Shown one piece after another: positions 38,144 through 52,195 of a stretch of 64,000 bases of DNA (within the stretch, counting starts at the first letter, position 1; every line of letters begins with the position of its first letter). The translations under genes and the position numbers were made by a program. The DNA comes from Gorsachius magnificus. Taxonomy: Eukaryota; Chordata; Aves; Pelecaniformes; Ardeidae. The DNA lies in NCBI GenBank assembly GCA_034008185.1, contig CM067086.1, positions 37,735,007 to 37,799,006 of the forward strand, given 5' to 3'. The notes beneath the pieces were generated by a model that had not been told where the DNA came from, ran no database searches, and saw nothing but the letters and a program-made list of their open reading frames with translations.

Positions 38144-40237
38144 AATGGTCCAAAAGCTTTAAATTCAACAAACTTCAGTTTGTTTGGTCTATGTAGAGAT
38201 ATGGTGGTGTAGGCCTGGCACGCTTTCTCTCTGTCACAGCATTTTTTATCTCCCTTCCTGCATACCAAGAATTATATGCCAGATCATGCTTCAGTATAAA
38301 ATAAAGTACCAATAAACTATATAACTTATATAATTATAAAGTTTAGATGAATTAAATGAAAACAGCCAGAAAGTTTTACTACTGAAAAGAAGTATCTGAA
38401 ATACCAGGAATTCTTCTAAAAGTTTTGACAGTGCATTGAACGTGCATAGAAATTACAACAGCTATTTGTAGTTATCAGTTCTTTTTAAAGAAAAAGTTTG
38501 AGTGACCATGTGACCAACCTCATTCAGCTTCTTGATTAAAATCACAATGAATCAACAGACCAAAGACTTTGAAATGAACCCAGTTTAACAATTTCAGCAC
38601 TGCCTGTTTTTATATCACTTTTGTCCACAACTGACAGAACATTTTCTTGTGTTGCTTTAAACCTTGTTTTTCTTTCTGGTTCTCCTAGAGGTGTACCAAA
38701 ACCTGGAAAAATTAAAGGGCTTTATCAAAAATTCCTGTTATCCCACTCTGTAGAGACATATTTAATAAGACTATCTGATGTTTGTAGTGTCCCAACCAAT
38801 GATGCAACAGTTCAGTCATTAAGGATTTCACAGCAGAACTTAGCATGAACATCCATAGCCTGGAAGGTAAACTCTAGTTTATATTTCTACAATTCAGTGT
38901 AAATACGGTGAAGGCTTTTATGCTTACAAATCAATGACTAATATCCCTGGTCTCACCTCATTTCCATGCATTTTTCCCTTTTTGTCCCAATATTTTCCTA
39001 GCATCTTTTCCCACACTTTATATTCTTTTCCAGGGAATTAATTGTAGTGATGGGGACAAGGAACCTGCTTTAGCAGATATGAAAATTGGGCTCTGAGTAT
39101 TTTTCTTTGGATGAAAATGAGCTAGTATTTCTTCACTGAGGATCAGCAAAATTTGTTATAAAGGGGCTTCTGTTAAAAGCTGCTTTTTCTTTTTCCTGTT
39201 CTAGGACATGGTTAGGAAACACCCCGTTCCACTTAACCATACCCCATCATGTCTGTGTCATTCCAATGATTCCTCTCCAAGAAGCTTACTACTGTTATGT
39301 GGAGTCTGTTAAAGAAGTCCATTAAAGAAGTAAAAGAGAAACTGGAGGGGGATAACGTTCCTCTCTTCTAGCATGTTTGGTTGAGCAGTATGTGAACTTG
39401 CATGACGAATGGAGCTACATTGCGTTAGGAAATTCCATGTGCTGCGGCAGAAGAACTGGGGCACTCCTGGACTCCTGCGTACCTGGTTCCCCTGAGATGA
39501 GATTGGCTGGGAGGCAAGGATCACTCACACCCCTTGTCCAAAACACTGAAGGATATTGATATCTCTATCATGATGATTTTATGACACTTATTTTAAAAAA
39601 GATTTCTGTGGAGCTGTCAAATGTTTAAACAGAGGTATGGGAAAGAAAAGCAGCTTAACTTTCACCAATAATAGCAAAAGCTGTACTGCTATCATGTATT
39701 TTATAAATTGAAAAGATTTAATTGCCCTCATATGAAATGTTACTTTTAGAGAGACTACTATCCCTTTCAAAGACCTAAAATGAAGACCTGTAAAGGAACT
39801 CAGAGAAATCTCTGGAAACAACAGGTATAACCCAATCAACCTTTATTTCCATTCAAATGCTTTCTGCTTCAAAGGCTTATGGATAGTTGTATACAGAAGT
39901 ATTGGAGATGTTAGAAATATACAAGGAACAATAGGCAGGATATTTATTTGATTCAGTACCACATAAACAGCCTGTGAATGAGAAAGAAAGGGCAGCCTTT
40001 TGCGTGTCCATATGCAGGAATGGGAGATTGATTGGTCATTGTAGTTTCAGGATAATGAAATTTAATATTTCCTCCCTCGCTTTTGTACTGTCGGTGGCAC
40101 TTCATTAGGAGTGATTGAGCTCTGAAAATCAGAAGGGTAATTTCAAGAGAAGCAGGAAGAAACTCAAGGCTGAAATTCCAAAACCTGCATCTTAAATTAC
40201 AAAGTCAGTGTGGGTATGGAGAAGTGATTAAATAAGA

Positions 40238-40252
40238 TTTTTTTTTTTTTTT
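40238..40252. repeat. T15 homopolymer
   Basis: Fifteen consecutive T residues. No antisense retrotransposed body was recognised downstream. Confidence 0.88.
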
Positions 40253-43200
40253 AAAGGAAACCTAGTGGTATATTTTTAGACCACTGGTACAGTTCTATTG
40301 ACTTTATTTTCTTTGTAAATAAAATAGAGAATAACACCACTGTATATCAAATCAGTTCAGAAAAGAGAGTCAAGAAAACAACACACAAGCAGCTTCTCTC
40401 ACAGCAGGGACTGCATTTGCTGCTGCTGTACTTTATCTGCTTTTACTAAAGGGTTAGCTGGCTCTTGTTATTTTTCTGCTGCTGTTGCTGTTTCTCAAAT
40501 TAGGCTGACAGCTCAGTTTCCACAGTCTACATCTTTTCACACTGAGAAGCTCAGTAGAATGATCCAAAAATTGTACTGCCCATGCAACGGGTCAAAAGTT
40601 ATCTATAAGTATTTGATCTTAAAAACATTAACAAAATGGAATGTCAACTGTATTTCCACACCCCAGAAAAGTCACTGAAGACAAGTAAACAGAAAGACAA
40701 CCACAGAAGAGTCTAAAAAGGTCTGTGAAAAATAATTTTTTCAATTTAATGGGCTTTAATAGCAAAGCAAGTCTTCTGGCAGGAATCAAAAAATGAGCTT
40801 AAAGCACTTTAACTAACTATTCTCTGCTTTCCCCTTTGAAACCTGCTCTGTTGCTTGGAGATCCCAAACAGGATGGAAAGGGACACTATTCTATGCAATT
40901 CCTACTAGCCAGTGTCTGAAAGAATCAAGCTAAGAACTGAGTTACCATCAGCCTTGATCTGCCATTCTCATTTTCAAAGAGGGACTCTCTCACTGATATT
41001 CCCACAGTAGGTGTACAGTACTCAGAGTACCACATAAATTGGTAGTCTGCAAATAGCTTGTACACGCTTCTCAAAACTTGATAACTTCATGTAATGCCCA
41101 TCATGCTGACATGGTGATTGTCATTCTCACCCTTGCTGTTCCCATTTACCTCTTATCTTATACTCAAGATTGAAAACATGATCAGGAAGGAACCGGCGTT
41201 ATGTAGTTATACAGTGTCTGGCACACTCCGTATTGTATGATTGTGACAGATGATGACACCAAGCGATTTGTCCTTCACATTGATTATGACGTGATGAATT
41301 CTCAAATGTTGGTCTTTCGTAAAACCCCTAGAGGTGCTGTCTTAAGACCTCCATTATATTCTAGATTGTATGTATCCTATGTGCTACATTAACACTTGCT
41401 GAATGCCTTATGGCTGCTTGATGGCAACCACAATGTTGCTTTAAACAAGCAATCATTCTTACTTGCCTGGTCTCAGATAGCTGATGGACAAGCAGGGGAT
41501 ACCACTACAGTCTTTTAAAGCCTTTGTTCTATTCTTTCCTGTCACCTAGCTAATTCAAATTCATGTAAGTCTTGCTTGGGCAACCTTTGCTGCACAGAAA
41601 GCAACATTAATTTCCGGATATTTTAAATCATTAGTATAATCTGAAAATAACCCTGATGAAGCCCAATGGTTGAAGCTGTGCTGACACTGGCCCTCTACTT
41701 CCCTCTGCTGTTTGACGATGGGAAACTCAGTTTGTTGAGTTTCGTGTGGATTTGCTTTTTCCATTAAATAAGTCGTTTGCAGAATGTTGTGTAAATGTCT
41801 TACTTGCCCTCGGATGTGACATTGAATAAAACATGAGCCGTAACGTATTTCAGGCAGATGCGTTGCATTAGAGTGTTACTTTTCAGTGGGACAAGAAATT
41901 AAAGATGAGACAACTAAATATGAGCTAAAAAGAAGTGCTCCTCTTAGCACATAACTTATGAAGCTATGATTTTCTTCTGCTCTGCTGAAAAGTAAGCATA
42001 AAAACTATGGGTTCAAATTTTCATCTTGGATATTCAAATAGTGCATAAGGTTCTCCTTAATTCTACGCTACATTAATTTAGGCTTACATTTGAACTGAAG
42101 CTTATATCTTCTGCCCATGGTATTTATGGAAGGAGAGACACTTGGGCTTGACTCCAGAATAAGCCAGCTGGCTGCTGGGGTTTTCAGATTTAGGGGACTG
42201 ATTTAGGGAATCAGTGCAACCTCTGAGCCCTCTGGGTTTTTTTCTCTGCTTTTTTTCTCCCGGAATTATTTCTCTCCACATAGCCGCACTGTAGACTGAA
42301 GAGGTGTGTGGATCAGTGTACTCCCCCTGCCCCACCCAAAAAAGAAGCAGAAGCCTCCTGTGGAAAAAAAAATTCCACATATTCAGTTATAGTAAAATAA
42401 AATCCAAAGATGTGACAAGAATGAATTTATAACTTGATATTGTGCTACAACTAGCAGTTTCATATATGGTTTGACTACTAATGATAATCAGATGATGATA
42501 CAATGCCACAGAGTTGAGGTAATGTGTTATGAACATTGTTTGTATTGCAGCTTCTTTGCTTCACACTAATTCTACTTCTTGCAACAAAGTCCAAACATTC
42601 TTATTTGCTATAGCAAAAATTACATAATAAGAGTCAAACAATATAGCTGAAATAGATTTCAAGCTTGCTAAACTGAATAATTTTGATAAATGTACTAGAA
42701 ATGTTCACAGAATTAGTTACTTCCACTTGAAAGATTTAGATATTGTTAAATCAACAGTTTACAACGAAAAAATTGAAAAGTCTTTATATGAAGTATTTTA
42801 ATCAGCTGCATTACAGAACTTGTGCCAAAGCCTATAAACTGATTCCCCGTAAAATTTGGTACATCTTCTTAGTGATCAAAACATGTTATAGTTGTCATCC
42901 CCTCTTGCTGTTGATTACCAGCTGAACTCCAGTATTACTACGAATGTTCAGTTATTTCTGTCATCTTTAGGATAATTAGTTGTCAGGAATGATGACACCA
43001 GTTTCATCGCTTACTTGCTTAGTGCACAGCCTGGAGAGCATGGAGAAAGGGTAGGAATATAGCAGTTGCAAGTAACAGCTCCCCAGAAAATTCTTCTGCA
43101 TTTCCCCAGCATTTTAGAGCTCAGCAACTCCAAAGCCAGAAGTGGATCCTTTATATTTAGTAGTCCTTAAAAAGATTTGTTTCTTCCATGGATGCAACTT

Positions 43201-44750
43201 TTGGCTTTTTTGAATCTTGTAAACTTTTAGCAACTACAGTTGCTTGTGACAACTTAATTACGTGTTGTGTTAAGAACCTCTTCATTTCCTTTGTTTGGAA
43301 TGTCACCCTATATTTTCCCCTCAAAGTCCCCTAGCGCACCCTTTTTGTAAATGTCATATACCTTAAGTTGGCAGTGAGAAATACACCAATAATGTAATGG
43401 CAATTAGGGATTTTCCCTGGTTACATATGAAATCCAAACTAACCCAGGTTGTCAAAGTAAGTGACTCCTAGGCTATTAGTTGGGATCTGTAAAAACAAAG
43501 TAGTCCTTACTTCTTGAACAAAAAGTTCTGCTTAGACCTACTTAAAGGGACTTCAAATTCACTTTGATAATCAATGAATTCATACCTCTGAAAAATCTTA
43601 TCAGTGAAGACAGAGGCTAAGTAGGCAGAGAGAAAAAAGGGTCCAAACAAGACCATGATGTCAACATCTTTTGATGTTGCAGACCACCACTCACAGAATG
43701 TGCTGGTCCCTGATCAACAAATGTGAAAACCCCTTCCTGCTTCAGAAAACTTAATGGAAATGAAAAATTCATTTGAAGCACCAGGAATTTATGGAGCAGG
43801 GAAAAGATCAAGGAATCCATTTCTTTAGAGGAACAAAGAGTGAGCTGTGAGAAAACAATATAAGACGACAAATTCCTCACAAAACATTTTGGCCATTTTT
43901 GTCTATAATATATAGATAGCCTAGAAACTAGAAGCAGTATTAGCTATAAGGGATTGACCTGTTATATTTTCTAAACTTCTGATTTCAGTCATGCCTGATA
44001 AGTAAAAGCAATAAATTCACTAATTTAGAAATTCCATCATTTTAATCTCTTACATTGTTTTACACTGTTGCACATTTCTTTCCCATTGTTTATGTACTAT
44101 GTATGGTTCATTATAATTTTTTTCGTTCTTTCCTTTTCATTGTCTCTTCTTCATACTTAGAAAGATGCATTTTTCCCTTGTCCTTTTCAGCATTCAACTT
44201 CAACTCATACTTAGATTTCTTCAGTACCTTTTGTTCTCTTTACCTCCTTTTTTCCCCAGCTAGTTGCTGTTATCAGTTTCATATCTCTCTAATAATTAAC
44301 ATATATATAGTCCTTTATAACAGTGAAAATATCCTTCTTCTTGCCTGGAAGAGTGGAAAAATTCTCCCCAGATGTAACAGGGGTCAGAACTGCAGGCACT
44401 GGAGATTCATGCTGTCAATCCTGTCATTACTGATTTTTTTTCCCCCACATCTGCAGAGATATCCTTCTTTGTAGCCAAAGATAGTACCAGCTTTTGAGAA
44501 CAGGAGTTGGCTGATATGCAGACTGCTGTCTAAGAGCTGAGAGGAGGCTTGTCCTGAATCGTGTCAATGGCCACTGAGTCACCCAGTGCAACCAGCCACA
44601 CAGCAACCCGAAGTGGGCAACTACAGAAAGTCAAGACTTGTAAAAAGTCTCTGAATTTGGAAAAAAATCATGGCGATTGGTCTGTTAGACCTACAGTCAG
44701 TTTTCATTAACAAGGGCATTGCATAGGTAAGGAATACTCACTGGGCACTT

Positions 44751-44770
44751 AAAAAAAAAAGAAAAGAAAA
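44751..44770. repeat. A10 plus GAAAA units
   Basis: A10 followed by two GAAAA units. Low-complexity sequence. Confidence 0.8.
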
Positions 44771-47411
44771 TTATGTTGAGAATCTGCAGACCTGTGTTTC
44801 CCAAAGAAGCACTTTACTGATCTATAGCAATTCCTGAATCAAAGTAAGCTTCTTTGATGCTTTAATAGGTGGTGTAAGGGGTTTGGCACTTTCCCTAACA
44901 GTACTTAGTACTGCAGTGGGGAAAGTATTCATCCATTTTATTAAAATTAAAGATAAAAATATTCAGTAAAAGGCATGTTTTAGGCAGTATGAGTTTAAAG
45001 GGTTTATAGTGTAATGTGCTTGTACTGCAGTGTAGCTATATACATCAGTAACCTCCAGTATCTCTGGCCCAGGGGAATGCTAGAAAATTTTGTTAATTCT
45101 GTTCACTGTTTTCTGAAGAAGTCTTGGGGTTCAACTTTTATCCTTATCACTCTTTGTATTCAACAGAGAAAAATGTGAGTTCCTGGGAGCTGCTTTAGTG
45201 TAATGTGGGTAACACCTTTGATGTAGAATAGAAAACTAAATTAGAAGTGGAAGTTTACGCTATAAGTACATACATTTGATCAAATAAATCTCACACAAAA
45301 TATCTGTGCCACTAGGAAGCAGTGGGCCCTCCTCTGCATTTGTCATCATATCATCTTATCCGTCATTTCACTGTCAGTCATTAAGTGTCATCAGACCAAC
45401 ATTCCACTGTCAACTTAAAATTGGTTAGCCTGAATAATTTCATATTAGCAGCAAAAATTATCACTTCACTATTCCCAGATATTTTGTGAATATGTTGAAC
45501 TACACAGAAGACCTTATTCCTTTGAACTCCCAAGGCAATTCCTCAGAGTACAAGAACTTAAACATAACTTCCACAGCTGACATAAATGAAATTCTTAGGG
45601 CAGCTTTCTGTCTGAGGGCTTTGGTCGCAAGGACAGTCTTTCAGATCTTGAAGGATCTATACTGCCCAATACACAAGGGTAGTTGTATTTAAAAAGAGGA
45701 AGTCTTTCCCTACAGTCAGTGCTTAAATGAATAATGTGTCACATGCATCTTCACAAACTAGTTCCTCAGATGTAACATTAAGAAACAGTCCTTGAAATAT
45801 GCCTTCAGGGAAGTCTAGCTGAGTTTCTATTCATACATAGGTAGCTATTAATAATGCACACACTGCTGTGTATTGTTCAACACTTCATAAATGTCATTAC
45901 AGCTTTTAGACTACTTTGCAATTTAGTAATAAACCTTTGGCTTTCATTTGGGAACTTCTTATATAAATATTTGCTTTTTAATTTGGGTCAGATCAGCTAA
46001 CCTGAATTTCAATAAACATGGCTACAGTTAGCAATCATCACAAAATTATTATTGAACGGGATACCAGAAAATTCATCACCTCCGATCAGTTCTGATTCAT
46101 CCAGGCATGTAAGCATAAGGAAATAAAGATGGCTTGTCTGTCTTTTGCAATTTGTGGATTAAATGTTGTTTTACAGTCTTGCATTCCAAATTGTCTAGTA
46201 CCACCAGTGCCATCACAAAATTGCACGATTTGAGTTTGCTCAAAAGGTCATTTCTTACTTTGTTTGAATGAATTGCTCTACCATGGTGTGCAAAAAACCC
46301 TATAATATTTGCTACACCCATTTAGTCTCAAATGAACATATCTGCATGCGATTTGTTATGTGAAAAGGACTTCTATTGTTTTAAAAACAAACTTTTTAGA
46401 TTTCTTAGCTCTTTTTGTCTTTTCTGTTTTGGAAATTAGGGTTAGACTGTAACCTTGTATTCTTGCATTTCTTGTAAGAAATTCCATTTAGATGAGTGAA
46501 AGAAAATAAATTAAGCATCAGTGATTAAGCGTCACTTAAAAAGGCATGGAGTGCAGGATGTAGAGGCAGAGGGGGAGTGAACAGTGCTAGTAGAAGGAAG
46601 TGGCTGGGGAGGAAGGAAGTTAGGTGAGGTCATAGGATACAGCTAGGAAACATAATGTAGAAGTAGTACGCTGTAATCACCTCCACCCAGTGACTTCACG
46701 ACCATTTTCTGCCTCAAAATAAATGCCATGAAAGGATATACTTCTCAAGTGTGTGAAGCAGTGGCTAAAAGATATTGTAAGGTTTCCTACAGTACCTAAA
46801 AGTTGATAAGAACTAGCTTTGGCTGATACTGGTGTTGGTAAGAAAATTAAACCAGAATAGAATAATCCAAAATCCTAATACTGATATAAAAAAATAAGAT
46901 GTCTTACACTTCTCAGCCAGTCTGAGAACAATCTCCTCTTTGATAATATAGCTTAGGTATTGAAGCAATAAATTATTGGTGGGTATTTCCATGAACACCA
47001 GCTCAATTTGTGTCACTTGGTTTTCAATGTCTACTATTATTGTGGTAAGGGTACCTCAGCAAGGTGGGATATTAGCACAGGAGATTACTTCAGACAGATT
47101 ATCTCAGATATAATATCTTAAGGCTGACACTCAGAATATAAAGAAAGTGATATGTGCATATTACATACAGTGTAGAAAGGCATTTTAACCACAGTTTTTT
47201 TTCCGTTTGTCTGTTATTCTCCCAGCAATTCCCTGCTCAGTTCTACATGCACCATTACACTAGAATAATGTCTCTCTTACCATATCTACCAATGATGTCT
47301 ACAGTTTTCATCTCTTCTTGCAGCTTATATATTAAACATAACCCTCCCACTCAAATGGCAGCACCCCTTGGATTAAAAAAGACAAATGCATTAATTGCAT
47401 ATGAAAGAACA

Positions 47412-47900
47412 TGTTGTGCTTTAACGCCAGCTGGCAACTAAGCACCACGAAGCCACTCACTCACTCCCCCTGTAGCGGGATGGGGGGAAGAGGAATGGAG
47501 TAAGATTGTAAGTAAGAGTGATAAAATTCATGGGTTGAGATAAGAACAGCTTAATAACTGAAATATGGTGATGATGATGATAATAACAGTTAATAAAAAT
47601 AATAGTTGTAATGAAAAGGAAAGTAATAATGAGAAAGAAATAAAATCCAAGACAGACAAGTGATGAAAGTGAAAATAATTGCTTACCACCAACCAATATC
47701 CAGCCAGTCCCCAAGCAGCAGCCCCCAGCCCACCTTCCCTCAGCTTTTATTGCTGAGCACAATGTCATATGGTCTGGAATACCCCTTTGGTCTGTTGGGG
47801 TCAGCTGTCCTGGATGTGCCTCCGCCCAGATTCTTCTGCACCGCAGATGCTCCACATCAGCACTAGATTGGATTGCCCTGACAGGGAAGCGCTACTTATT
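47412..47900 (-). mobile_element. ERVL-class LTR, minus strand, U3 shortened
   Basis: Read on the minus strand, this has the layout of a widespread avian ERVL-type LTR. Its 3' end lies at the low coordinate: TGTTGTGCTTTAACGCCAGC starting at 47412 is the reverse complement of the terminal ...CA. Next come AACTAAGCACCACG, CCACTCACTCACTCCCCC and ATGGGTTGAGATAAGAACAG. An ATG/ATA/TTA-rich U5/R stretch follows, then GACAAGTGATG and CCAGCCAGTCCCCAAGCAGC. The U3 blocks are ATGTCATATGGTCTGGAATA, CCCCTTTGGTCTGTTGGGGT and CAGCTGTCCTGGATGTGCC. The outer U3 is shortened or rearranged: the last recognisable part fades by 47880-47905. No retroviral coding region is attached, so it is a solo or truncated LTR. 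Open frames across it are by-products. Confidence 0.78.
47735..47760 (-). promoter_or_regulatory. Putative TATA-like site of the LTR
   Basis: On the minus strand the segment reads GTGCTCAGCAATAAAAGCTG, just downstream of the ATGACATTGTGCTC block. In related LTRs a TATA box lies here. The AATAAAAG core is a weak, probably decayed version. Activity is not implied. Confidence 0.35.
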
Positions 47901-50900
47901 GTGCTGGTTTGTCCACTTACCATTCTAATCCATTAGCAACATGCTTCTCACAGAAGGGCAACCTCCAGCAGGCCTGGTTCAGAGGTCATTGGAATTTGAT
48001 TATTTTTATTTCCACTATTGCAGTATTTATAAGTGACTCTATCCTGAGAAAAATCCCATAAACCTTGCAAGGAAGTTTTGTTACTAGGAATACCTGTCTG
48101 GAATATGGCAATCTTAAATAGGAAAAAATGTAGCCATAGAAATATTTGGTTGCTTGCCATCATTTGAAATTAAGTCCTATTTCTCTGTGAAAATCTATAC
48201 CATAACACCATGATCTCAATGGACTTAATCTTTAAAGTCTTAAGATACTTAAGTTATATTTGAAACTGGAACTTGGACATCGAAGTGATACAGGTGCTGT
48301 TAAAATGGTCACCCTTCAATGAACAGAAAAAATACATTTTAAAGCACTCTAATATACAAAGCTCTTCCTTAAAAAATAATGAAAAAACCCAAAGACTACA
48401 AGCTATGTGTGAAAATGGACAGCTGCCTGCTGCTAGCAAAGAATAGCAATGACTGAACTATTATTTTTTGTATCACCCATTACTTAAATATCTGAACATC
48501 CCTTTGAGAAAATATTAACATCAAATTCTCACTAAGATTTGTTTCTAAGGCAGTTGTTGGAGATGCAGTCATAGACATTGCCTGTTAAACAATATTGAGT
48601 CCTTTTCCCTTCATTTGTGTCTATCAGTGTAACTTGACCATGATTACATTTCCGAAAGCTTTTTTCCCCCTCATTTTAAAACACTGAAGTGTATTTTTCA
48701 ACAGCTATACTCTGTTGCTGCTATATCTGAAATATCTCCACTGCTAATGTAGCGCATAAAAATAATATAATTTCAATGTAAAAAGTATGTGCTTGGGAAC
48801 AAAAGAAAAAAGTTATGGTTTCAGCACTCCAGAGGAACCACCTCTGTTTTGAATATAATCACTGCTATCCACTATGCTGCCAAGCACCACTGATGTGATC
48901 AGAAAGGGACAGTAATGGAAACTTAAAGAAACAATTCTGTTATCTTAAAACCATGATTTCTTTGCTTGTAGATCAGGAAGGCTGTCACTACAAGATCAGA
49001 GTACGAAAACTTACAAAAACCTTATTTAATGAACAATTTACCTCATGTACCTTCTCATTTTCATTAGTTTTTTATAAATATTTTTCTGTGTTCTGTGTGG
49101 CTTGAAGCATAAAACCCTTAGTATATCTTTCTTAGCCAGTGAAAGGCTCAAGGTCATAAAAAAGTTACTGTATGGTAATATTAATACTGTGAACATAAGT
49201 AAATTCCAGATTATTTATCTATATGGCAAATCTCCTTCTGCAGGTTTTTTTCTCAGGGCAAAATCTTACCTTTTTTGTTCATGTTGAGTACAGTTTATAC
49301 AATAAGGACTTCTTTGTCATTTTAACGGGACTTTTTACCATGTATGAAAGCGGAGACAGTGGGTTATGAAGATAGATACATTCTACAGCTTTGGTGGAAA
49401 GCTGAGGCAATGTCGTCTCTGGTTTTTGAGCTATGAGCTACAAGGGCCTGTAATGTACCAGGGAATGCCCAACACATTTGTCCCTGACATTACACTCCAA
49501 TGGCTGGACATGGTATAAAATGCATTCTTTACTGAGACTGTAAATATATTTAAAATAAATTTTTTCAGGGTTATGACTTCACAGGCAAAAAAAGATGGTT
49601 TTGTAACACAATGAAATCTCATTAGAAATCCAAATTGGAGATTTTTCTCCATGGTGAAGGTAGATAACTCAGGACATAGGAAAGATGTCTTTTGGCTTTT
49701 TTTCCACTAAGATTTTATGTGGGAATAAGATAGTTAGGTATAAAAAACTATTGTGGTTGGCAGAAAGAACACACTACTAGACAGCCACTACATAGAAAAC
49801 ATCATTGGTCACTGCATGGGAAACGAGATGTGAAAACTGGCTTCCCAAGATTATTTTTTTTCTTTTGTTGAAGAAGGGAAGAATTTACCAAGGATAGAGA
49901 GCACTTCAAAAATATGCAAATATTTTTGATTTTAACAGCCTTCCAATATAAGGTGCCTTCTTTCTCCAGGCATTGCCAATGTTAGGAGTACTTCTGCATT
50001 TCTATACCTGTGGGCTGGTAAAGCTAGCAGGGGTGCCAGATTTTATTATTTTTTTTCTGAGAATTACTTGTATATAAGGTGTCACCTAAATATTTGTGTT
50101 AGATTCTCTTATCTAAGCACCTAGGAGAAGTCTTCAGTTTTGTTTTGAAGAATTGACGAAGCTTAATGACTGACAGCCGGGGTCTGAAAGGCATACCTCT
50201 CTCTTCTCAGATTCCTACATTAAAAGAATAGTTGCCACTCTGTGTTGCAAGAGTCAGTGCAAGCTACAGGAGACGGTCTTGGAGGTTATGCTGCATCATC
50301 TGGGAGTCAAGGTAGCGCTGAAGGGGAAGGGAAGGGAAGAGAAGACCTTGGAGGATCAATCAGGATGCTCAGCAGGACCAGTGGCAATTTTTAGCCAATG
50401 TGGACTGAAAGAGGACTGACAGAGGCTTGGTAGTATGAGACTCTAGAGAGCTGGCAGGAAGCTTTCTGTGTCCCTCCAGAGTTACCGCTGTTCTGATGGG
50501 TTAGCTGCAGATGAGCTGGAAGAAAAGGAAAAAGAAGGTTGGATCCAACCACTGCATGGTTGCTGCTAATGGAAAGTATTACAACTTCCAGCTGTTCACA
50601 TAAGTTGGCACTTTCGAAATCTTCTCAAAAAAAAAAAAGCACTTAGTTACAATTGTTAAATTACTTAAAAAGACTCTTCAAAGATTAAAAAGGCTCATTC
50701 ATAGAGCCCGCTACCCTCTAATGCCTCAGAGACTGTTTCTCAGGCTACATAGACAGACTTATTCTGAATATTTTTTGTTCCTAAATGGAGAGCTTTAGAA
50801 TCTTTGAAGCTTTCTGGATAAGCTGTAAAATGTCAGAATGCCTGTAAAGAACAAATTAGCAATCAGAGTAGAGATAGTTGCAGATAGCATTCAGGGACTA

Positions 50901-52195
50901 TGCACCATAACATATAAAATTGATAATATATGAATGGGAAGAGAATGTCTTAAAAACAATTATGGGCAATTCCATTAGGATGACTGAAAACTTTACCCAA
51001 GACACCAGTGTCATTGGCAAGACTCCTCGCCTGAGAGTGCCCAGTGGAGTGAGCACTGATAAGAAATGCAAGCGATGTGTGTCTGCATATGCTATGCAGG
51101 GGGTTTCCCCAGTGATTCACCTGCTCTGCAAGGTTTCTGATCCATGCACAGGTAGGACACTAATGCAGGCTCTCTCATGCAACTGAGCCAAGCTGTTGGG
51201 GTCCCCAAGCAGAAGGCAGGTCAGGGTTCTACTCCAAGGCTTGGAAGCTTGTTCTTCCCAGAACATGGCACATCTAAAATCATGCTGCTGGACGCGCCTA
51301 TCATATAAGTGTGTATCTCTCATGCAATTAGTTTCATATACAGGGTCCAGTCATTCCCCGCCTGCGAGGTGTGCCTTTATCTTCTTTTGTTATGCTTTAC
51401 TTGTCTAGGCTTTGATTTGTCTTACTTCTCAGTGTTTCCTGATGTCTTCAACTTTCAAAGGTTAATGCATTAATAATGCCTTTCAGACTCTTGTCTTACT
51501 TTATAGAAATGTATAAAGCAATGTCAAGTGAAAATCCATAGCTCCCAGAGAGTCATTAGCAATTACTAAGCCTTTTCACAGGGAACAGTAAGGTGAGAGC
51601 AAATGAATTAGTGATCCTATATGTGACTTAACTGAGCAAACCAAATATTTTTCATATAATTCCAACATTTGAAATCCAGCTTGAAGTCCAGCTTTATGAA
51701 AAATTATACTGCCTCTCATAACTGAAACAGCCCTGAAAACTCTATATTGCTTTAATCCTTTTATAACCACTCAGGAAACTATAATATAGACAAATAAACC
51801 ATTGACACAGAAAACTTTGTCATGGCAAAATTATTTTGCTAGTAGCTTGACTTTTCATAAGTAAATACAGAACAAGCAAGGCAAGCCATTTATTAACTGC
51901 CATTTGACTTGATCAGATTTAAGATGTATATACACACCAAAACCCCATATATGTTCCGACATACACAAGTCATTATTTAACTTTTCACCTATTAGACGTT
52001 TCTTTCTCAAGCAGATGTCTTCCATTTTCAAATAGTCACTGTAAAAAATCATCAAATTTAAATTTGGTGCAATAGCTTATAAGAGCAATACTGATACAAA
52101 AAGCTGAAACTTAACTTTTATGCAGTGTCTCAGTATTGCTTCCTGCCTTTGGGATGCTTAATGCTTAGTTTAGAAACATTACAGTGCAACACATT
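47901..52195. other. Unassigned A+T-rich DNA
   Basis: No gene is supported. There are small less A+T-rich patches near 50.16-50.55 kb and 50.99-51.30 kb. The first contains an open segment bounded by splice-like dinucleotides, noted in the findings. An A12 run lies at 50627-50638. Confidence 0.6.
50627..50638. repeat. A12 homopolymer
   Basis: Twelve consecutive A residues. Confidence 0.85.

Larger units (their letters stand above)
32655..47411. other. Long A+T-rich desert without recognisable genes
   Basis: Nearly 15 kb with no supported exon or identified transposon. Notable contents are a near-perfect short hairpin (34956-34991), a G+C-rich patch (about 36570-36930), a TGG tract (38123-38143), T15 (40238-40252), a less A+T-rich patch near 42110-42380 and an A/GA-rich run (44751-44770). 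Open frames (for example 44055-44474, +, and 46097-46321, -) have no recognisable domain. Confidence 0.6.

Noticed and set aside
44055..44474. A 139-codon + strand frame rich in F, S and L
   Set aside because: The hydrophobic appearance comes from T- and C-rich DNA. There is no motif and no splice signals that I trust.
46097..46321. A 74-codon minus-strand frame (KVRNDLLSKL, LECKTVKQHL) that reads a little like transposase
   Set aside because: No terminal inverted repeats, catalytic residues or family signature could be identified.
47457..47855. A 132-codon minus-strand frame
   Set aside because: It lies entirely within the LTR at 47.4-47.9 kb and is translation of non-coding LTR sequence.
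51000..51190. Open frame with cysteines (KKCKRCVSAYAMQG)
   Set aside because: No repeating cysteine spacing or family match. The possible donor-like GTAGGAC after it is weak and no acceptor is convincing.
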